This document shows, piece by piece, positions 37,748 through 47,471 of a stretch of 64,000 nucleotides of DNA (its first letter is position 1; every line of letters starts with the position of its first letter). A program made the position numbers and the translations under genes. Source of the stretch: JAHHUA01 sp036635475 (GTDB lineage: Bacteria; Bacillota; Clostridia; Oscillospirales; Ruminococcaceae); assembly GCA_036635475.1 (NCBI GenBank), contig JAVWQH010000003.1, positions 1-64,000 of the forward strand, written 5' to 3'. Under the pieces are notes generated by a model. That model saw nothing but the letters and a program-made list of their open reading frames with translations, was not told the DNA's origin and ran no database searches.

Positions 37748-39667
37748 ATGTTAGTATCAATTGAAAATCTATCCAAATTTTATGGTGCAACCCAAATTTT
37801 GGATAAAATAAATTTAGTAATCGAAGATAATGACCGCATTGGACTTATCGGAGCGAATGGTGCGGGCAAGTCCACACTGCTTAATATTATCGACGGAACC
37901 TTGGATTTTGAACAGGGCGAACGAAATTTAAGCTCTGATTTAACCATAGGTTTCCTAAAACAAAATAGCGGACTTAATGTAAATAATACAATCTGGTCTG
38001 AACTGAAAAACGTTTTTAAAGATGTTAATGAAGCAATTGAACAAATGCACATCGCTGAAAACAAAATGTCCCTCATTAAGGAACATAATTCATCAGATTA
38101 TTCCGAACTATTAAAACAATACACCGCTTTACAAGCCATTATTGATGCAAAGGACGGATATAATATTGAAGTTAAAATCAACAAGATTTTAACCGGTATG
38201 GGATTTTCAGATAAACCTCGTGATACAATAATAGGAACACTCAGCGGCGGCGAAAAAACAAGACTCGCTCTTTGTAAATTGCTCCTTGAAGAACCTCAAC
38301 TTTTAATTCTTGATGAACCCACTAACCATCTGGATTTTAAAACATTAACTTGGCTTGAAGATTATTTGAAAAGCTATAAAGGTGCGTTACTTATTGTTTC
38401 TCATGATAGATTTTTCTTGAACAGCTTAATCACATCTATCTGTGAAATCGAACACTGCAAGCTATCCCGTTATCCCGGTAATTACTCGCAATTTGCAGTT
38501 TTAAAAGAAGAAAGAGTTCAACGTCAGCAAAAAACTTATGATGCTCAGCAATTGGAAATAAAAAAGCTTGAGGATTATGTTGCAAAAAATCTTGTTCGTG
38601 CAACAACCTCCGCTATGGCAAAAAGCCGAAGAAAAACTCTTGAACGTATGGACGTTATTGACAAGCCACTTCCTCCGCCAAAAAAAGCAAAACTATCTTT
38701 CACATATCAAACTGAACCTGTCAAAGATATTTTGCACGTTAAGGATTTATGCCTTTCCGTTGGAACAGAAAATCGCAAACAATTAATGCAGCATTTTGAC
38801 TTAGATGTTATGCGTGGAGAAAAAATCGCTATCATTGGTGAAAATGGTATTGGAAAATCTTCTATGTTGAAAGCTATTCAAGGAATTATTCCTATTGATA
38901 ATGGGGATATTAATTGGGGAAGAAATGTTAAAACTGCATATTTTGACCAAGAGAACGGCAGCTTATCATTTGAAAAAACAGCACTGATGGAACTTTGGGA
39001 TAGGTTTCCCTCAACATATGAGCTAGGGATAAAAACAATTTTAGGAAATGTCCTCATCACTCAAGAGGAATCCCAAAAGAACGTTGGCACTTTATCCGGC
39101 GGTGAACGTGCAAAGCTAAAATTTGCTATAATGATGATGGAAAGCGGAAACGTTTTAATTCTAGACGAACCTACCAACCATCTTGATCTGGACACAAAGG
39201 AAATTTTGGATAAAGCACTTAATAAATTTGAAGGCACTATTATTATGGTTTCCCACGACAGATATTTGCTAACAAAAGTCCCCACAAAAATTGTTGAAAT
39301 AACTTCCAATGGCAAAACCGAATATAAAGGAAATTATTATGACTATCTTGAACAGCAAAAACTTGACGAAAAACAAAGTATTGATGAAAAACCTCAAAAA
39401 GAAGCAATTTCAAAATCAAATTACAACAAATCAAAAGAACAACGAAGTGCAATTGCCGCATTAAGACGAGAAAAAATTCAACTGGAAAATGACATTGAAA
39501 TTACCGAAAATCAAATCAAAGAGCTGGAGGCTTTAATCGTTTCTCCTGAATTTGTCGCAGATTATGAAAAGCTAAGTGAAAGTTGTTCAAAAGTTGAAAT
39601 TCTACGTTCAAATTTAGATGTTTTATATGAGAAATGGGCATTAATCAGTGACCAAATAATTGAATAA
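37748..39667 (+). CDS. ABC-F family ATPase (YdiF/Uup-like)
   Basis: Soluble protein with two ABC ATPase domains and no membrane part, acting on ribosomes in known family members. NBD1: GANGAGKST, LSGGEKTR, LDEPTNHLD. NBD2: GENGIGKSS, LSGGERAK, LDEPTNHLD. Both sites are intact. The interdomain linker includes a basic SAMAKSRRKTLERM stretch near 290. A C-terminal coiled coil (about 545-639) is rich in Glu and Lys. The ATG at 37748 has GAGGT five bases upstream and is preferred to the ATG at 37736. It overlaps the next gene's frame and probably forms an operon with it. Confidence 0.9.
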   Translation: MLVSIENLSKFYGATQILDKINLVIEDNDRIGLIGANGAGKSTLLNIIDGTLDFEQGERNLSSDLTIGFLKQNSGLNVNNTIWSELKNVFKDVNEAIEQMHIAENKMSLIKEHNSSDYSELLKQYTALQAIIDAKDGYNIEVKINKILTGMGFSDKPRDTIIGTLSGGEKTRLALCKLLLEEPQLLILDEPTNHLDFKTLTWLEDYLKSYKGALLIVSHDRFFLNSLITSICEIEHCKLSRYPGNYSQFAVLKEERVQRQQKTYDAQQLEIKKLEDYVAKNLVRATTSAMAKSRRKTLERMDVIDKPLPPPKKAKLSFTYQTEPVKDILHVKDLCLSVGTENRKQLMQHFDLDVMRGEKIAIIGENGIGKSSMLKAIQGIIPIDNGDINWGRNVKTAYFDQENGSLSFEKTALMELWDRFPSTYELGIKTILGNVLITQEESQKNVGTLSGGERAKLKFAIMMMESGNVLILDEPTNHLDLDTKEILDKALNKFEGTIIMVSHDRYLLTKVPTKIVEITSNGKTEYKGNYYDYLEQQKLDEKQSIDEKPQKEAISKSNYNKSKEQRSAIAALRREKIQLENDIEITENQIKELEALIVSPEFVADYEKLSESCSKVEILRSNLDVLYEKWALISDQIIE

Positions 39668-39680
39668 GGAAGTGTTTGCT

Positions 39681-40874
39681 TTGAAAGTCGATTGGAATAG
39701 AAAATACACAACTATCGCAGTTTATGCCTTTATAACAACAATTTCGGCTATGTTATTTATTGTTATGATGCTTAATTTTACAAAGTTCAAAGATACAATT
39801 TTGAATATTTTTAATATTCTCTCGCCAATCATTTATGGTATTGCAATTGCTTATGTATTAAATCCTGTGTTGTCTTTTTTTGAAAAGAAAGCGCTCCCTT
39901 TTTTATCGAAAAATAAGCTAAAACCAAAAGCAAAACGTGGAATTGGTATATTGCTCACCTATGTTGTAGCTTCTATTTTTATAACCGTACTCTTCCTGAT
40001 TATCATTCCGGAAGTCGTGACAAGTATCACAAATATCGCCTCAAAAGCATCACTATATATCAACAATATTGACACTTTAATTACAAAAATAACCTCTTTT
40101 ATCCCTGTAAATGATTTACCTTCTGACATCGTTAATGGCTTAACTAACACATTAACCTCACTTATGAGCAGCTTATATAAAATTTTAACAGATGCTGTTC
40201 CATATGTGCTGAATGTAACACTTAAATTTTCAACAGGTCTTTTGAATTTCATACTCGGAATAATCATTTCTATCTATGTATTTTTAGGTAAAGAGATATT
40301 TTTTGCACAAACTCAAAAGATTTTAAACGCTATACTAAAACCTGCAACTGTCCATAAAATCACTGAATTTGCTCACGAAAGTCATCAAATTTTCAGCGGC
40401 TTTATTTCAGGCAAAATCCTTGATTCATTAATTATCGGTATTTTGTGCTTTATCGGACTATCAATTTTGAATATGCCATCGGCAATGCTTGTAAGCTTAA
40501 TCGTTGGTGTTACAAATGTTATCCCATATTTTGGCCCTTTTATCGGTGCAATACCCTCCGCACTCATTATATTAATGGATAGTCCCACAAAATCATTCGT
40601 TTTCCTAGTATTTATACTTATTCTTCAACAATTTGACGGAAATATTTTAGGTCCGAAAATATTGGGCGACTCAACCGGACTTTCCGCATTTTGGGTTGTT
40701 TTCGCTATTTTATTATTCGGTGGACTGTTCGGAGTTTTGGGAATGTTTGTTGGTGTGCCAACCTTTGCAGTAATTTATTCCGCAATAAGACAGTACGTTT
40801 CCTACAGACTTAAACTTAAAAATATGCCAATTGAAACTCAAGCATATGCTTCCGAGAAAAACCAACTTCTATAA
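39681..40874 (+). CDS. AI-2E/PerM family membrane protein
   Basis: Membrane protein of the AI-2 exporter/PerM family, members of which have been proposed as permeases, ion antiporters or exporters. About eight hydrophobic segments are visible. The family block with PYFGPFIGAIPSALIIL near 288, DGNILGPKILGDSTGL near 330 and a glycine-rich LFGGLFGVLGMFVGVP are all present. The TTG at 39681 follows AAGGAAG; a TTG at 39660 and GTG at 39672 are in frame, so the start is uncertain. It directly follows the ABC-F gene; function unknown. Confidence 0.82.
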   Translation: MKVDWNRKYTTIAVYAFITTISAMLFIVMMLNFTKFKDTILNIFNILSPIIYGIAIAYVLNPVLSFFEKKALPFLSKNKLKPKAKRGIGILLTYVVASIFITVLFLIIIPEVVTSITNIASKASLYINNIDTLITKITSFIPVNDLPSDIVNGLTNTLTSLMSSLYKILTDAVPYVLNVTLKFSTGLLNFILGIIISIYVFLGKEIFFAQTQKILNAILKPATVHKITEFAHESHQIFSGFISGKILDSLIIGILCFIGLSILNMPSAMLVSLIVGVTNVIPYFGPFIGAIPSALIILMDSPTKSFVFLVFILILQQFDGNILGPKILGDSTGLSAFWVVFAILLFGGLFGVLGMFVGVPTFAVIYSAIRQYVSYRLKLKNMPIETQAYASEKNQLL

Positions 40875-40898
40875 TTAAATTTACACAAAATATAAAAT

Positions 40899-40935
40899 AA
40901 TCTCCAACAGTCAACTTTTTAGACTGTTGGAGATT
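40899..40935. terminator. Bidirectional terminator
   Basis: AATCTCCAACAGTC and GACTGTTGGAGATT form a 14-bp stem between the convergent PerM-family and flavodiiron genes. Confidence 0.8.
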
Positions 40936-40954
40936 TATTGTTTATATGCTGGAT

Positions 40955-42151
40955 TTATTTTTCTGTAATAGCCTTTGCCATTGCCGCTAAACCATCTTTT
41001 TGTTCAGCTTTAACAGAAGATTTAATTGAAACTATTTCAGGTAATATTGTCATATTCTTCATTGAAGATATGATTTCTGCCATTTTTTTGCCGGCTACTG
41101 CACCCCAAGAACCATTTTCTATTAGTGCAATTGTCTTGTTTTGCAAATTATGTGCCTTTAAATCAAGCAAAAGTCTTTCCATATTTGGAAATAAATCGCC
41201 ATTGTATGTTGGACAAGCAAAAACAAGTTTATCGTACTTGAAACAATCGCTCACAATATAAGAAATATCTGTTACTGAAACATCATACATTGCAATATTT
41301 TTAATGCCATTATCTGCCAGATTACCCGCCAAAATATCGGCGGCTTTTTCTGTGTTGCCATATATTGAAGCATATGCAATCATAACACCATCAGTTTCAG
41401 CTGTCCAAGTTGACCACTTTTTATATTTTTCAATATACCAAGCAATATTTTCTCGCCAAATTACCCCATGTAAAGGGCAAATTGTGTTTATTTCAAGTCC
41501 GTCTGCTTTTTTGAGCAAGGATTGCACTTGCATACCATATTTTCCAACAATATTTGTATAATATCTTCTTGCCTCATTTAGATGTTCTGCTTCAAAATTA
41601 ACCTCATCTGCAAATAAATTACCATTTATTGCACCGAATGTACCAAAAGCATCAGCAGAAAAAAGTATCTTGTCGGCACTGTCATATGTCACCATAACCT
41701 CCGGCCAATGCACCATTGCAGCCATATAAAATGATAAAGTATGATGTCCTGTTTCCAGTGTATCGCCCTCTTTTACAAGTACAAAACGTGAATCTATATC
41801 AAAGTCAAAGAACTGCTTTATCATTCCCAAAGTTTTTGCATTACCAACGATTTTTATGTTTTCATAACGCAATACCAGCGTTTCTAAGGCTGCACAATGG
41901 TCTGGTTCCATATGATTTATAATCACATAATCAAGAGTTTTATCCCCTAATACTTCTGTTATATTGTCAAAAAATTTATCACTTACTGCTTTATCAACTG
42001 TATCGAACAAAACCGTTTTTTCGTCATCAAGCAAATATGAATTATATGATACCCCATTTGGTATAGGGAAAATATTTTCAAACAACGCAATTCTTCTGTC
42101 ACTTGCACCAACATAATATAAATCATTTGATATTTTTCTTGTGTTCTTCAT
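40955..42151 (-). CDS. FprA-type flavodiiron protein
   Basis: A-type flavodiiron protein that reduces O2 to water, or NO to N2O, protecting anaerobes. The N-terminal diiron domain has HMEPDH (HxExDH, near 80), MVHWPE near 147, FSADAFG near 166 and PLHGVIWR near 228. The C-terminal flavodoxin domain starts near 255 with the FMN loop SIYGNTEKAA and later CPTYNGD. All metal ligands are present. 398 residues is typical, and there is no rubredoxin domain. It is a single gene with its own upstream region. Confidence 0.93.
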   Translation of the reverse strand: MKNTRKISNDLYYVGASDRRIALFENIFPIPNGVSYNSYLLDDEKTVLFDTVDKAVSDKFFDNITEVLGDKTLDYVIINHMEPDHCAALETLVLRYENIKIVGNAKTLGMIKQFFDFDIDSRFVLVKEGDTLETGHHTLSFYMAAMVHWPEVMVTYDSADKILFSADAFGTFGAINGNLFADEVNFEAEHLNEARRYYTNIVGKYGMQVQSLLKKADGLEINTICPLHGVIWRENIAWYIEKYKKWSTWTAETDGVMIAYASIYGNTEKAADILAGNLADNGIKNIAMYDVSVTDISYIVSDCFKYDKLVFACPTYNGDLFPNMERLLLDLKAHNLQNKTIALIENGSWGAVAGKKMAEIISSMKNMTILPEIVSIKSSVKAEQKDGLAAMAKAITEK

Positions 42152-42304
42152 AAAATAACATCTCCTTCTAATAAATACGTCCTATATATAATTATAGCAC
42201 AAATTTACTGATTTAACTAAGTTTCACTATACTATTTTAAACTTTTAATCCTTTATAACTATTTTTGCAGTTTATTTAAAGTCAGCCTTGTCTTTATAAA
42301 ATAT

Positions 42305-42343
42305 TAAGTCGATAGCTAGGCAAAACCTAAAGCTATCGACTTA
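42305..42343 (-). terminator. Terminator after the ABC exporter operon
   Basis: TAAGTCGATAGCT pairs perfectly with AGCTATCGACTTA, with AGG/CCT extending the stem inside the loop. It is 22 bases after the stop of the second exporter subunit. Confidence 0.75.
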
Positions 42344-42364
42344 TTTTAAAATTAAAACTGTATT

Positions 42365-44155
42365 TTAAGCATTTTGTCCATGCTCATATTGAAGTTTGTA
42401 GAGTTTGTAGTACATATTATGATTGGATAGCAACTCTTGATGGGTTCCTTGTTCCACAATTCTGCCCTTGTGCATTACAATAATTCGGTCTGCGTTTTGA
42501 ATTGTTGAAAGTCTATGTGCCACAACCAAAGTTGTTCTGCCTGTCATAATCTTATCCAATGCGTCCTGAATCAACTCTTCTGTTTCAGTGTCAATATTTG
42601 CTGTAGCTTCGTCCAAAATCAAAACTTTCGGCTTAAATGCAAGGGTTCTTGCAAAAGACAATAGCTGTCTTTGACCGGCAGAAAATGATGCACCACGTTC
42701 GATAACTTCCTCATCATATCCATGTTTAAACTTAGAAATGAACTTGTCTGCATTAACATATTCAGCCGCTTCAAAGATTTGTTCATCAGTAATATTTTCA
42801 TTTTTCAGTCTTATATTGCTCTTAACATCACCTGTGAAAAGGAAAACATCTTGAAGCATTTGTCCTATTTGCTGACGTAAAAAATCAACTTTTATATCTC
42901 TGATATTAACCCCATCAAGGAGAATTTCTCCTTTTTGTATGTCATAATATCTTGTTATTAGATTTTGAATCGTGGTTTTTCCTGCACCAGTTGCCCCAAC
43001 AAATGCCACGTTTTGTCCCGGTTCAACCTTAAATGAAACATCTTTTAAAATCCAATCTTCGCCTTCATATGCGAACCACACATTTTTAAATTCAATTTCA
43101 CCTTTGATGCTATCAAGTTCAATTGCATTTTCACTGTCAACTATATCAATCTTTTCATCAAGCAGATTAAATATCTTGTCGGCGGCAGCAGAGGCTGATT
43201 GAACTATATTAAGCTGATCGGCGATTTCTTCTATTGGGTCAAAAAACTTTCCGATATAACTTTGGAAAATTACGATTGTACCGATTGTTATTTCTCCTGC
43301 AAAGAAAAGTTTTCCTCCGAAATAAAGTAACAAAACCCATGCAATAATTTTCAAAAAGAAGTTACTCGGTCCATAAACTGAATACATTGTTATTCTCTTA
43401 AAGTGGTCTTTTGCAAGCTCTTCATTCTCATACTCAAATTTTTTCTGCATTTTATCTTCAACTGCAAATATTTGAACAAGTTTCATTCCTGAAATATGTT
43501 CCGATAAAAATGCGTTTAAACTTGATATTCTTGTTCTGATTTTACCATAAATTTTCTTTGCGTAAATATTGAAAATAACTGTAAATACAACAATAAATGG
43601 AATGACTGTAAATGTTAAAAGTGCAAGCTTTACATTGTATGTGAGCATTGTAATTATTACTCCCAGCAAAATAAATACGCTTTTACTGACATTGACTATA
43701 ACACTTGTGTACATTTCGTTTAATGTTTCAATATCATTTGTAGCTCTTGTAACAAGTTTTCCTATTGGATTATTGTTAAAAAAGTTGATTGAAAGTTTGT
43801 TGAAATGCTTAAAAACGTCCATACGAACAGTGTAAACAACTTTTTGCCCTACATATGAAAGTATAATCGCTTGAAGATAGTTCAAAACGAAAACTCCAAG
43901 GACAATACCTGCAAATTGAAATGCGATTTTTATTATTTCTTTTCCTGCTCCTGCTGCACCTGAGGAAATAGTGTTGACGATATAGTCCGTTGTTTTACCA
44001 ATCAAAACAGGCTGATAAAGTTCTAATCTTACAACACAAATAATCAAAGCAACCGCAAGAATAAACCATATTGTATACGGCTTTGCATAACCCAAAAGCC
44101 TTCTTATAGTTTTTGGATTGTACTTTTTAGTTTTATTGTTTTTGTTTTTATTCAT
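42365..44155 (-). CDS. Heterodimeric ABC exporter subunit with canonical Walker B
   Basis: Half-transporter with a six-helix membrane domain (about 1-320) and an ATPase domain (about 345-590). Walker A is GATGAGKTT and Walker B ends LDEATANID with the catalytic Glu present, but the signature reads FSAGQ rather than LSGGQ. Together with the partner gene ten bases upstream, whose Walker B has Asp in place of Glu, this gives one consensus and one degenerate ATP site, as in BmrCD/TM287-288-type exporters. Likely drug or lipid export; substrate unknown. Confidence 0.88.
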   Translation of the reverse strand: MNKNKNNKTKKYNPKTIRRLLGYAKPYTIWFILAVALIICVVRLELYQPVLIGKTTDYIVNTISSGAAGAGKEIIKIAFQFAGIVLGVFVLNYLQAIILSYVGQKVVYTVRMDVFKHFNKLSINFFNNNPIGKLVTRATNDIETLNEMYTSVIVNVSKSVFILLGVIITMLTYNVKLALLTFTVIPFIVVFTVIFNIYAKKIYGKIRTRISSLNAFLSEHISGMKLVQIFAVEDKMQKKFEYENEELAKDHFKRITMYSVYGPSNFFLKIIAWVLLLYFGGKLFFAGEITIGTIVIFQSYIGKFFDPIEEIADQLNIVQSASAAADKIFNLLDEKIDIVDSENAIELDSIKGEIEFKNVWFAYEGEDWILKDVSFKVEPGQNVAFVGATGAGKTTIQNLITRYYDIQKGEILLDGVNIRDIKVDFLRQQIGQMLQDVFLFTGDVKSNIRLKNENITDEQIFEAAEYVNADKFISKFKHGYDEEVIERGASFSAGQRQLLSFARTLAFKPKVLILDEATANIDTETEELIQDALDKIMTGRTTLVVAHRLSTIQNADRIIVMHKGRIVEQGTHQELLSNHNMYYKLYKLQYEHGQNA

Positions 44156-44164
44156 AGTACTCTC

Positions 44165-45952
44165 CTATACTTCTTCATCTATATCTTTTTCCAGTAATTG
44201 CTTTTGGTATAGTGAATTATAAATCTTGTCATTTGCAACTAATTCTTCATGTGTGCCTTGCTCAACAATTTCTCCGTTGTCTATAACAATAATGTGGTTA
44301 GCATTTTGCAATGTAGAAATTCTATGAGCTATGATTATATTAGTCTTGTTTTTTCTCTCATTGCTCAAATGTTTTAGGATTTTTTCTTCAGTATCAGTAT
44401 CAACAGCTGAAACAGAATCATCAAGAATTAAAATTTCAGGGTCTTTTATCAAAGCTCTTGCAATTGCAACTCTCTGTTTCTGTCCACCGGAAAGGGTAAC
44501 TCCCCTCTCACCAACTATTGTTTCATAGCCATCTCTGAACTCAATAATATTATCGTGAACGCAAGCTGACTTAGCTGCTTCCTCAACTTTTTCTTCTGAG
44601 GAATCTCCACTACTCAAGTCAATATTATTTTTTATTGAATCCGAGAACAAGAAATTATCTTGAGGAACATATCCAATATTTTTTCTTAAAACCTCAAGAG
44701 GAATATCTAAAATATCAATGCCATCTATGTAGATGCTGTCTCTTTCAACATCATAAAGTCGCAAAAGCAAATTAATTAATGTTGTTTTACCGCTTCCTAT
44801 TCTTGCAACAATTCCCAAAGTTTCGCCTTTTTCTATAGTAAACGATATATTTTTCAGTACATAGTTGTCAGAATTAGGATATTTATAACTCAAGTTTTTA
44901 ATCTCAACTTTGCCATTATATGATGTTATATTTTTAACAGTTGGGCTGTCCTTAATCTCAACTTCTTCATTCAAAACTGTCTCAATTCTTTTTAATGCAG
45001 CTGATGAACGAGTTATGATATTAATGGTCATTCCAATTCCCATCATCGGCCATACGAGCATACCCAAATACTGGATAAATGCAGCAAAATCGCCAACAGT
45101 TATAGCTCCATTTACAGCAATATAACCACCAAATCCAACTGCAACTGCTGTTGAAAGTCCGGAAATTACACTCATAATTGGGTGCATTGCTGATTCTAGT
45201 TTAGCTAAATCAATGTTTTTGTCAAAATATTTTTTGTTGACTTTTTCAAATGCTTTAATTTCTTCTTTTTGCTGAACAAAAGCTTTTATAACTTTCATAC
45301 CAGACAAATCTTCTTGAACAAAATCAGAAATTTCGGCAAATGTTTCTTGTCGTGAGAAATATCTTTTGAACATCAGAGGGCCTAAGACAATTGCGGCAAG
45401 AGAAATCAACAATAATGGTAAAACAGCCACAATAGTCAAAGCAAAATTTATTTTTGTTATCATATTATATAACGTAAAAGTTCCAAGAGCCAAAACATCA
45501 AACAACATCAACATTCCTTGTCCCATTGCATTGGTTACAGCTTCAAGGTCATTGGTTAAATATGACATAATTTCGCCTGTTTTATGTTCGCTATAATATC
45601 TTTGAGATAGCTTTTCCAAATGCTCAAACATATCATTTTTAATATCTCTTTCAATTTTTCGTGAAGAACCAAAGATGAAATATCTCCATGCTATTCTTCC
45701 GATAACTATAAAAATCGCTATAACAATGATATTAGTAACAGATTTTCCAACATTATCCATAGTTACTGTACCATTTCCATAGCCATCAATAACTCCTCCA
45801 ATTATGATTGGGAAAATCGTTTGCAAAAAGTCTATCATTATCAAAAAAGTAACTCCAAGCAAATAACTTACCCAATATTTCTTGAAAAATCCACGCACAT
45901 ATGAGCTTTTAAGCATACTCATAATGCTGTCTTTTTTTGAGGTTTTTTCCAT
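44165..45952 (-). CDS. Heterodimeric ABC exporter subunit with degenerate Walker B
   Basis: First gene of the exporter pair: six-helix membrane domain (about 1-330) and ATPase domain (about 350-590). Walker A is RIGSGKTT and the signature is a consensus LSGGQKQ, but Walker B ends LDDSVSAVD, with Asp at the catalytic glutamate position. This is the BmrC-like half. A perfect TAAACAGTTTA palindrome at 46115-46125 lies upstream in a possible promoter, hinting at repressor control. Confidence 0.88.
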   Translation of the reverse strand: MEKTSKKDSIMSMLKSSYVRGFFKKYWVSYLLGVTFLIMIDFLQTIFPIIIGGVIDGYGNGTVTMDNVGKSVTNIIVIAIFIVIGRIAWRYFIFGSSRKIERDIKNDMFEHLEKLSQRYYSEHKTGEIMSYLTNDLEAVTNAMGQGMLMLFDVLALGTFTLYNMITKINFALTIVAVLPLLLISLAAIVLGPLMFKRYFSRQETFAEISDFVQEDLSGMKVIKAFVQQKEEIKAFEKVNKKYFDKNIDLAKLESAMHPIMSVISGLSTAVAVGFGGYIAVNGAITVGDFAAFIQYLGMLVWPMMGIGMTINIITRSSAALKRIETVLNEEVEIKDSPTVKNITSYNGKVEIKNLSYKYPNSDNYVLKNISFTIEKGETLGIVARIGSGKTTLINLLLRLYDVERDSIYIDGIDILDIPLEVLRKNIGYVPQDNFLFSDSIKNNIDLSSGDSSEEKVEEAAKSACVHDNIIEFRDGYETIVGERGVTLSGGQKQRVAIARALIKDPEILILDDSVSAVDTDTEEKILKHLSNERKNKTNIIIAHRISTLQNANHIIVIDNGEIVEQGTHEELVANDKIYNSLYQKQLLEKDIDEEV

Positions 45953-46114
45953 CTTACCACTCCTTAAAATTGAATGTATTTATATAAAATTTTAAATTCT
46001 TACAATAAATATGAATTTAAAATGTTTTCCAACGAAAGTTATTATACCAAACAATTTAACATTTTACAAGAAATATAGTGAAATTTAGTTGAAAAATGCT
46101 ATATTGATTTATAG

Positions 46115-46125
46115 TAAACAGTTTA
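46115..46125. promoter_or_regulatory. Operator-like palindrome upstream of the ABC exporter
   Basis: TAAACAGTTTA is symmetric around its centre and lies between TGTAAC and TATAAA, a weak -35/-10 pair on the minus strand. TTTACTA/TAGTAAA repeats surround it. The regulator is not in view. Confidence 0.35.
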
Positions 46126-46172
46126 AGTGGTTACATTTACTATACTATTTAGTAAAATTTTATTTTAGACAT

Positions 46173-46204
46173 AAAAATACCCCGACATTTTATCGAGGTA
46201 TTTT
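46173..46204 (-). terminator. Terminator of the arginine operon
   Basis: On the minus strand AAAATACCTCGA pairs with TCGGGGTATTTTT around TAAAATG, 13 bases after the arcA stop. Confidence 0.85.
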
Positions 46205-46216
46205 AAATAGATATTA

Positions 46217-47446
46217 TTAATAAATATTTTCTCTTACAAGAGGCATACTCATACAACGTGGGCCACCACGACCTCTTGACAACTCACCACTGGAAATCTT
46301 GAGTATTTTAACACCGTTTTCTTCCAAAAGTTTGTTTGTAACATAATTTCTGTCATAAACAACAACAACTCCCGGAGAAATTGAAAGTGTGTTTGAACCA
46401 TCATTCCATTGTTCTCTTTCAGCTGCGATTGGATTATTTCCACCGCAACGAATCAGAGTTACTTTTGGAACACCAATATATTTTGCAAGAGTTACATCAA
46501 GGTCTGTATCTAATTCACGAACCTTTACGTTACCTTTTACATCACCTTTAGTAATTTCAAAAGTGCGAAGTGTCTTGATAATTCCTGGGTGAACTGTGAA
46601 TTTATCAAAGTCAACCTGTGTGAAAACTGTATCAAGGTGCATAAATGCTCTTATTTGAGGTATTTCAAAAGCTAAAATTGTAGTAATCTCGGAGCTCTCA
46701 TCGCTAAAAATATTGTTTGCAAGTTGCTCAATAGCTTCTGGTTTTGTTCTTTGGGAAATTCCTACTGCCAAAACGTTTGCAGTTAAATTGAGAATATCTC
46801 CGCCTTCAATATTAAAACTTTCGTTTGGTGTGTAATAGAAAGGCACTTTACCTGCATATTCAGGATTATATGTCAAAGCATATTTTCCATAAATTGTTTC
46901 ACGATTACGTGTGATTGAATACATTCTGTTAAGACTTACTCCGTTTCCAATTGTTGCAAAAGGGTCACGAGTGAAGTAAAGATTAGGAATTGGATCCATA
47001 ACAAAACGATATTCGTCCATTAGTAATGATGTTAATTTGTTTTTGCTATTAAGCTTAATTTCATTAAAACTCACACCTGACATTGTTTTAAGTACAAGTT
47101 CTTTTTCATCTTTGATAGAAGAAAAATACTCTTTAAGCTCATTTTTATAGCATACAGCAAATTCTCCGCTATTGGCAATAACTTCATCAATAAAATCATT
47201 TCTGATTTCAGCTGATTGCTTAATAGCCTCAGCTGCCATATCTTCAAGATAAACTACATCGACTCCATTAGCACGCAAAACATTTGCAAATTGGTCATGT
47301 TCAGCTTGTGCACCGTATAAATATGGAATATCGTCAAAAAGTAATCTTTCAAGAGAATTTGGAATTAAATGTTCAAGTTCTTCACCTGGTCTATGAAGCA
47401 TAACTTTTTTAAGAGCACCAATTTCGCTCTTTACTTTAATACACAT
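46217..47446 (-). CDS. arcA: Arginine deiminase
   Basis: Converts arginine to citrulline and ammonia. Family motifs: MLHRPGEELEHL near 16, FTRDPFATIG near 159, the catalytic His in FMHLDTVFTQVD near 269, and the nucleophile Cys near the C-terminus in GRGGPRCMSMPL. 409 residues matches the family. It is the third gene of an operon with ornithine carbamoyltransferase and an ornithine cyclodeaminase-like gene and is followed by a strong terminator. No carbamate kinase or arginine/ornithine antiporter gene is in the window, so this is not the usual arcABDC set. Confidence 0.95.
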   Translation of the reverse strand: MCIKVKSEIGALKKVMLHRPGEELEHLIPNSLERLLFDDIPYLYGAQAEHDQFANVLRANGVDVVYLEDMAAEAIKQSAEIRNDFIDEVIANSGEFAVCYKNELKEYFSSIKDEKELVLKTMSGVSFNEIKLNSKNKLTSLLMDEYRFVMDPIPNLYFTRDPFATIGNGVSLNRMYSITRNRETIYGKYALTYNPEYAGKVPFYYTPNESFNIEGGDILNLTANVLAVGISQRTKPEAIEQLANNIFSDESSEITTILAFEIPQIRAFMHLDTVFTQVDFDKFTVHPGIIKTLRTFEITKGDVKGNVKVRELDTDLDVTLAKYIGVPKVTLIRCGGNNPIAAEREQWNDGSNTLSISPGVVVVYDRNYVTNKLLEENGVKILKISSGELSRGRGGPRCMSMPLVRENIY

Positions 47447-47471
47447 ATGAATTATTTACTCCTTGGTTTAA

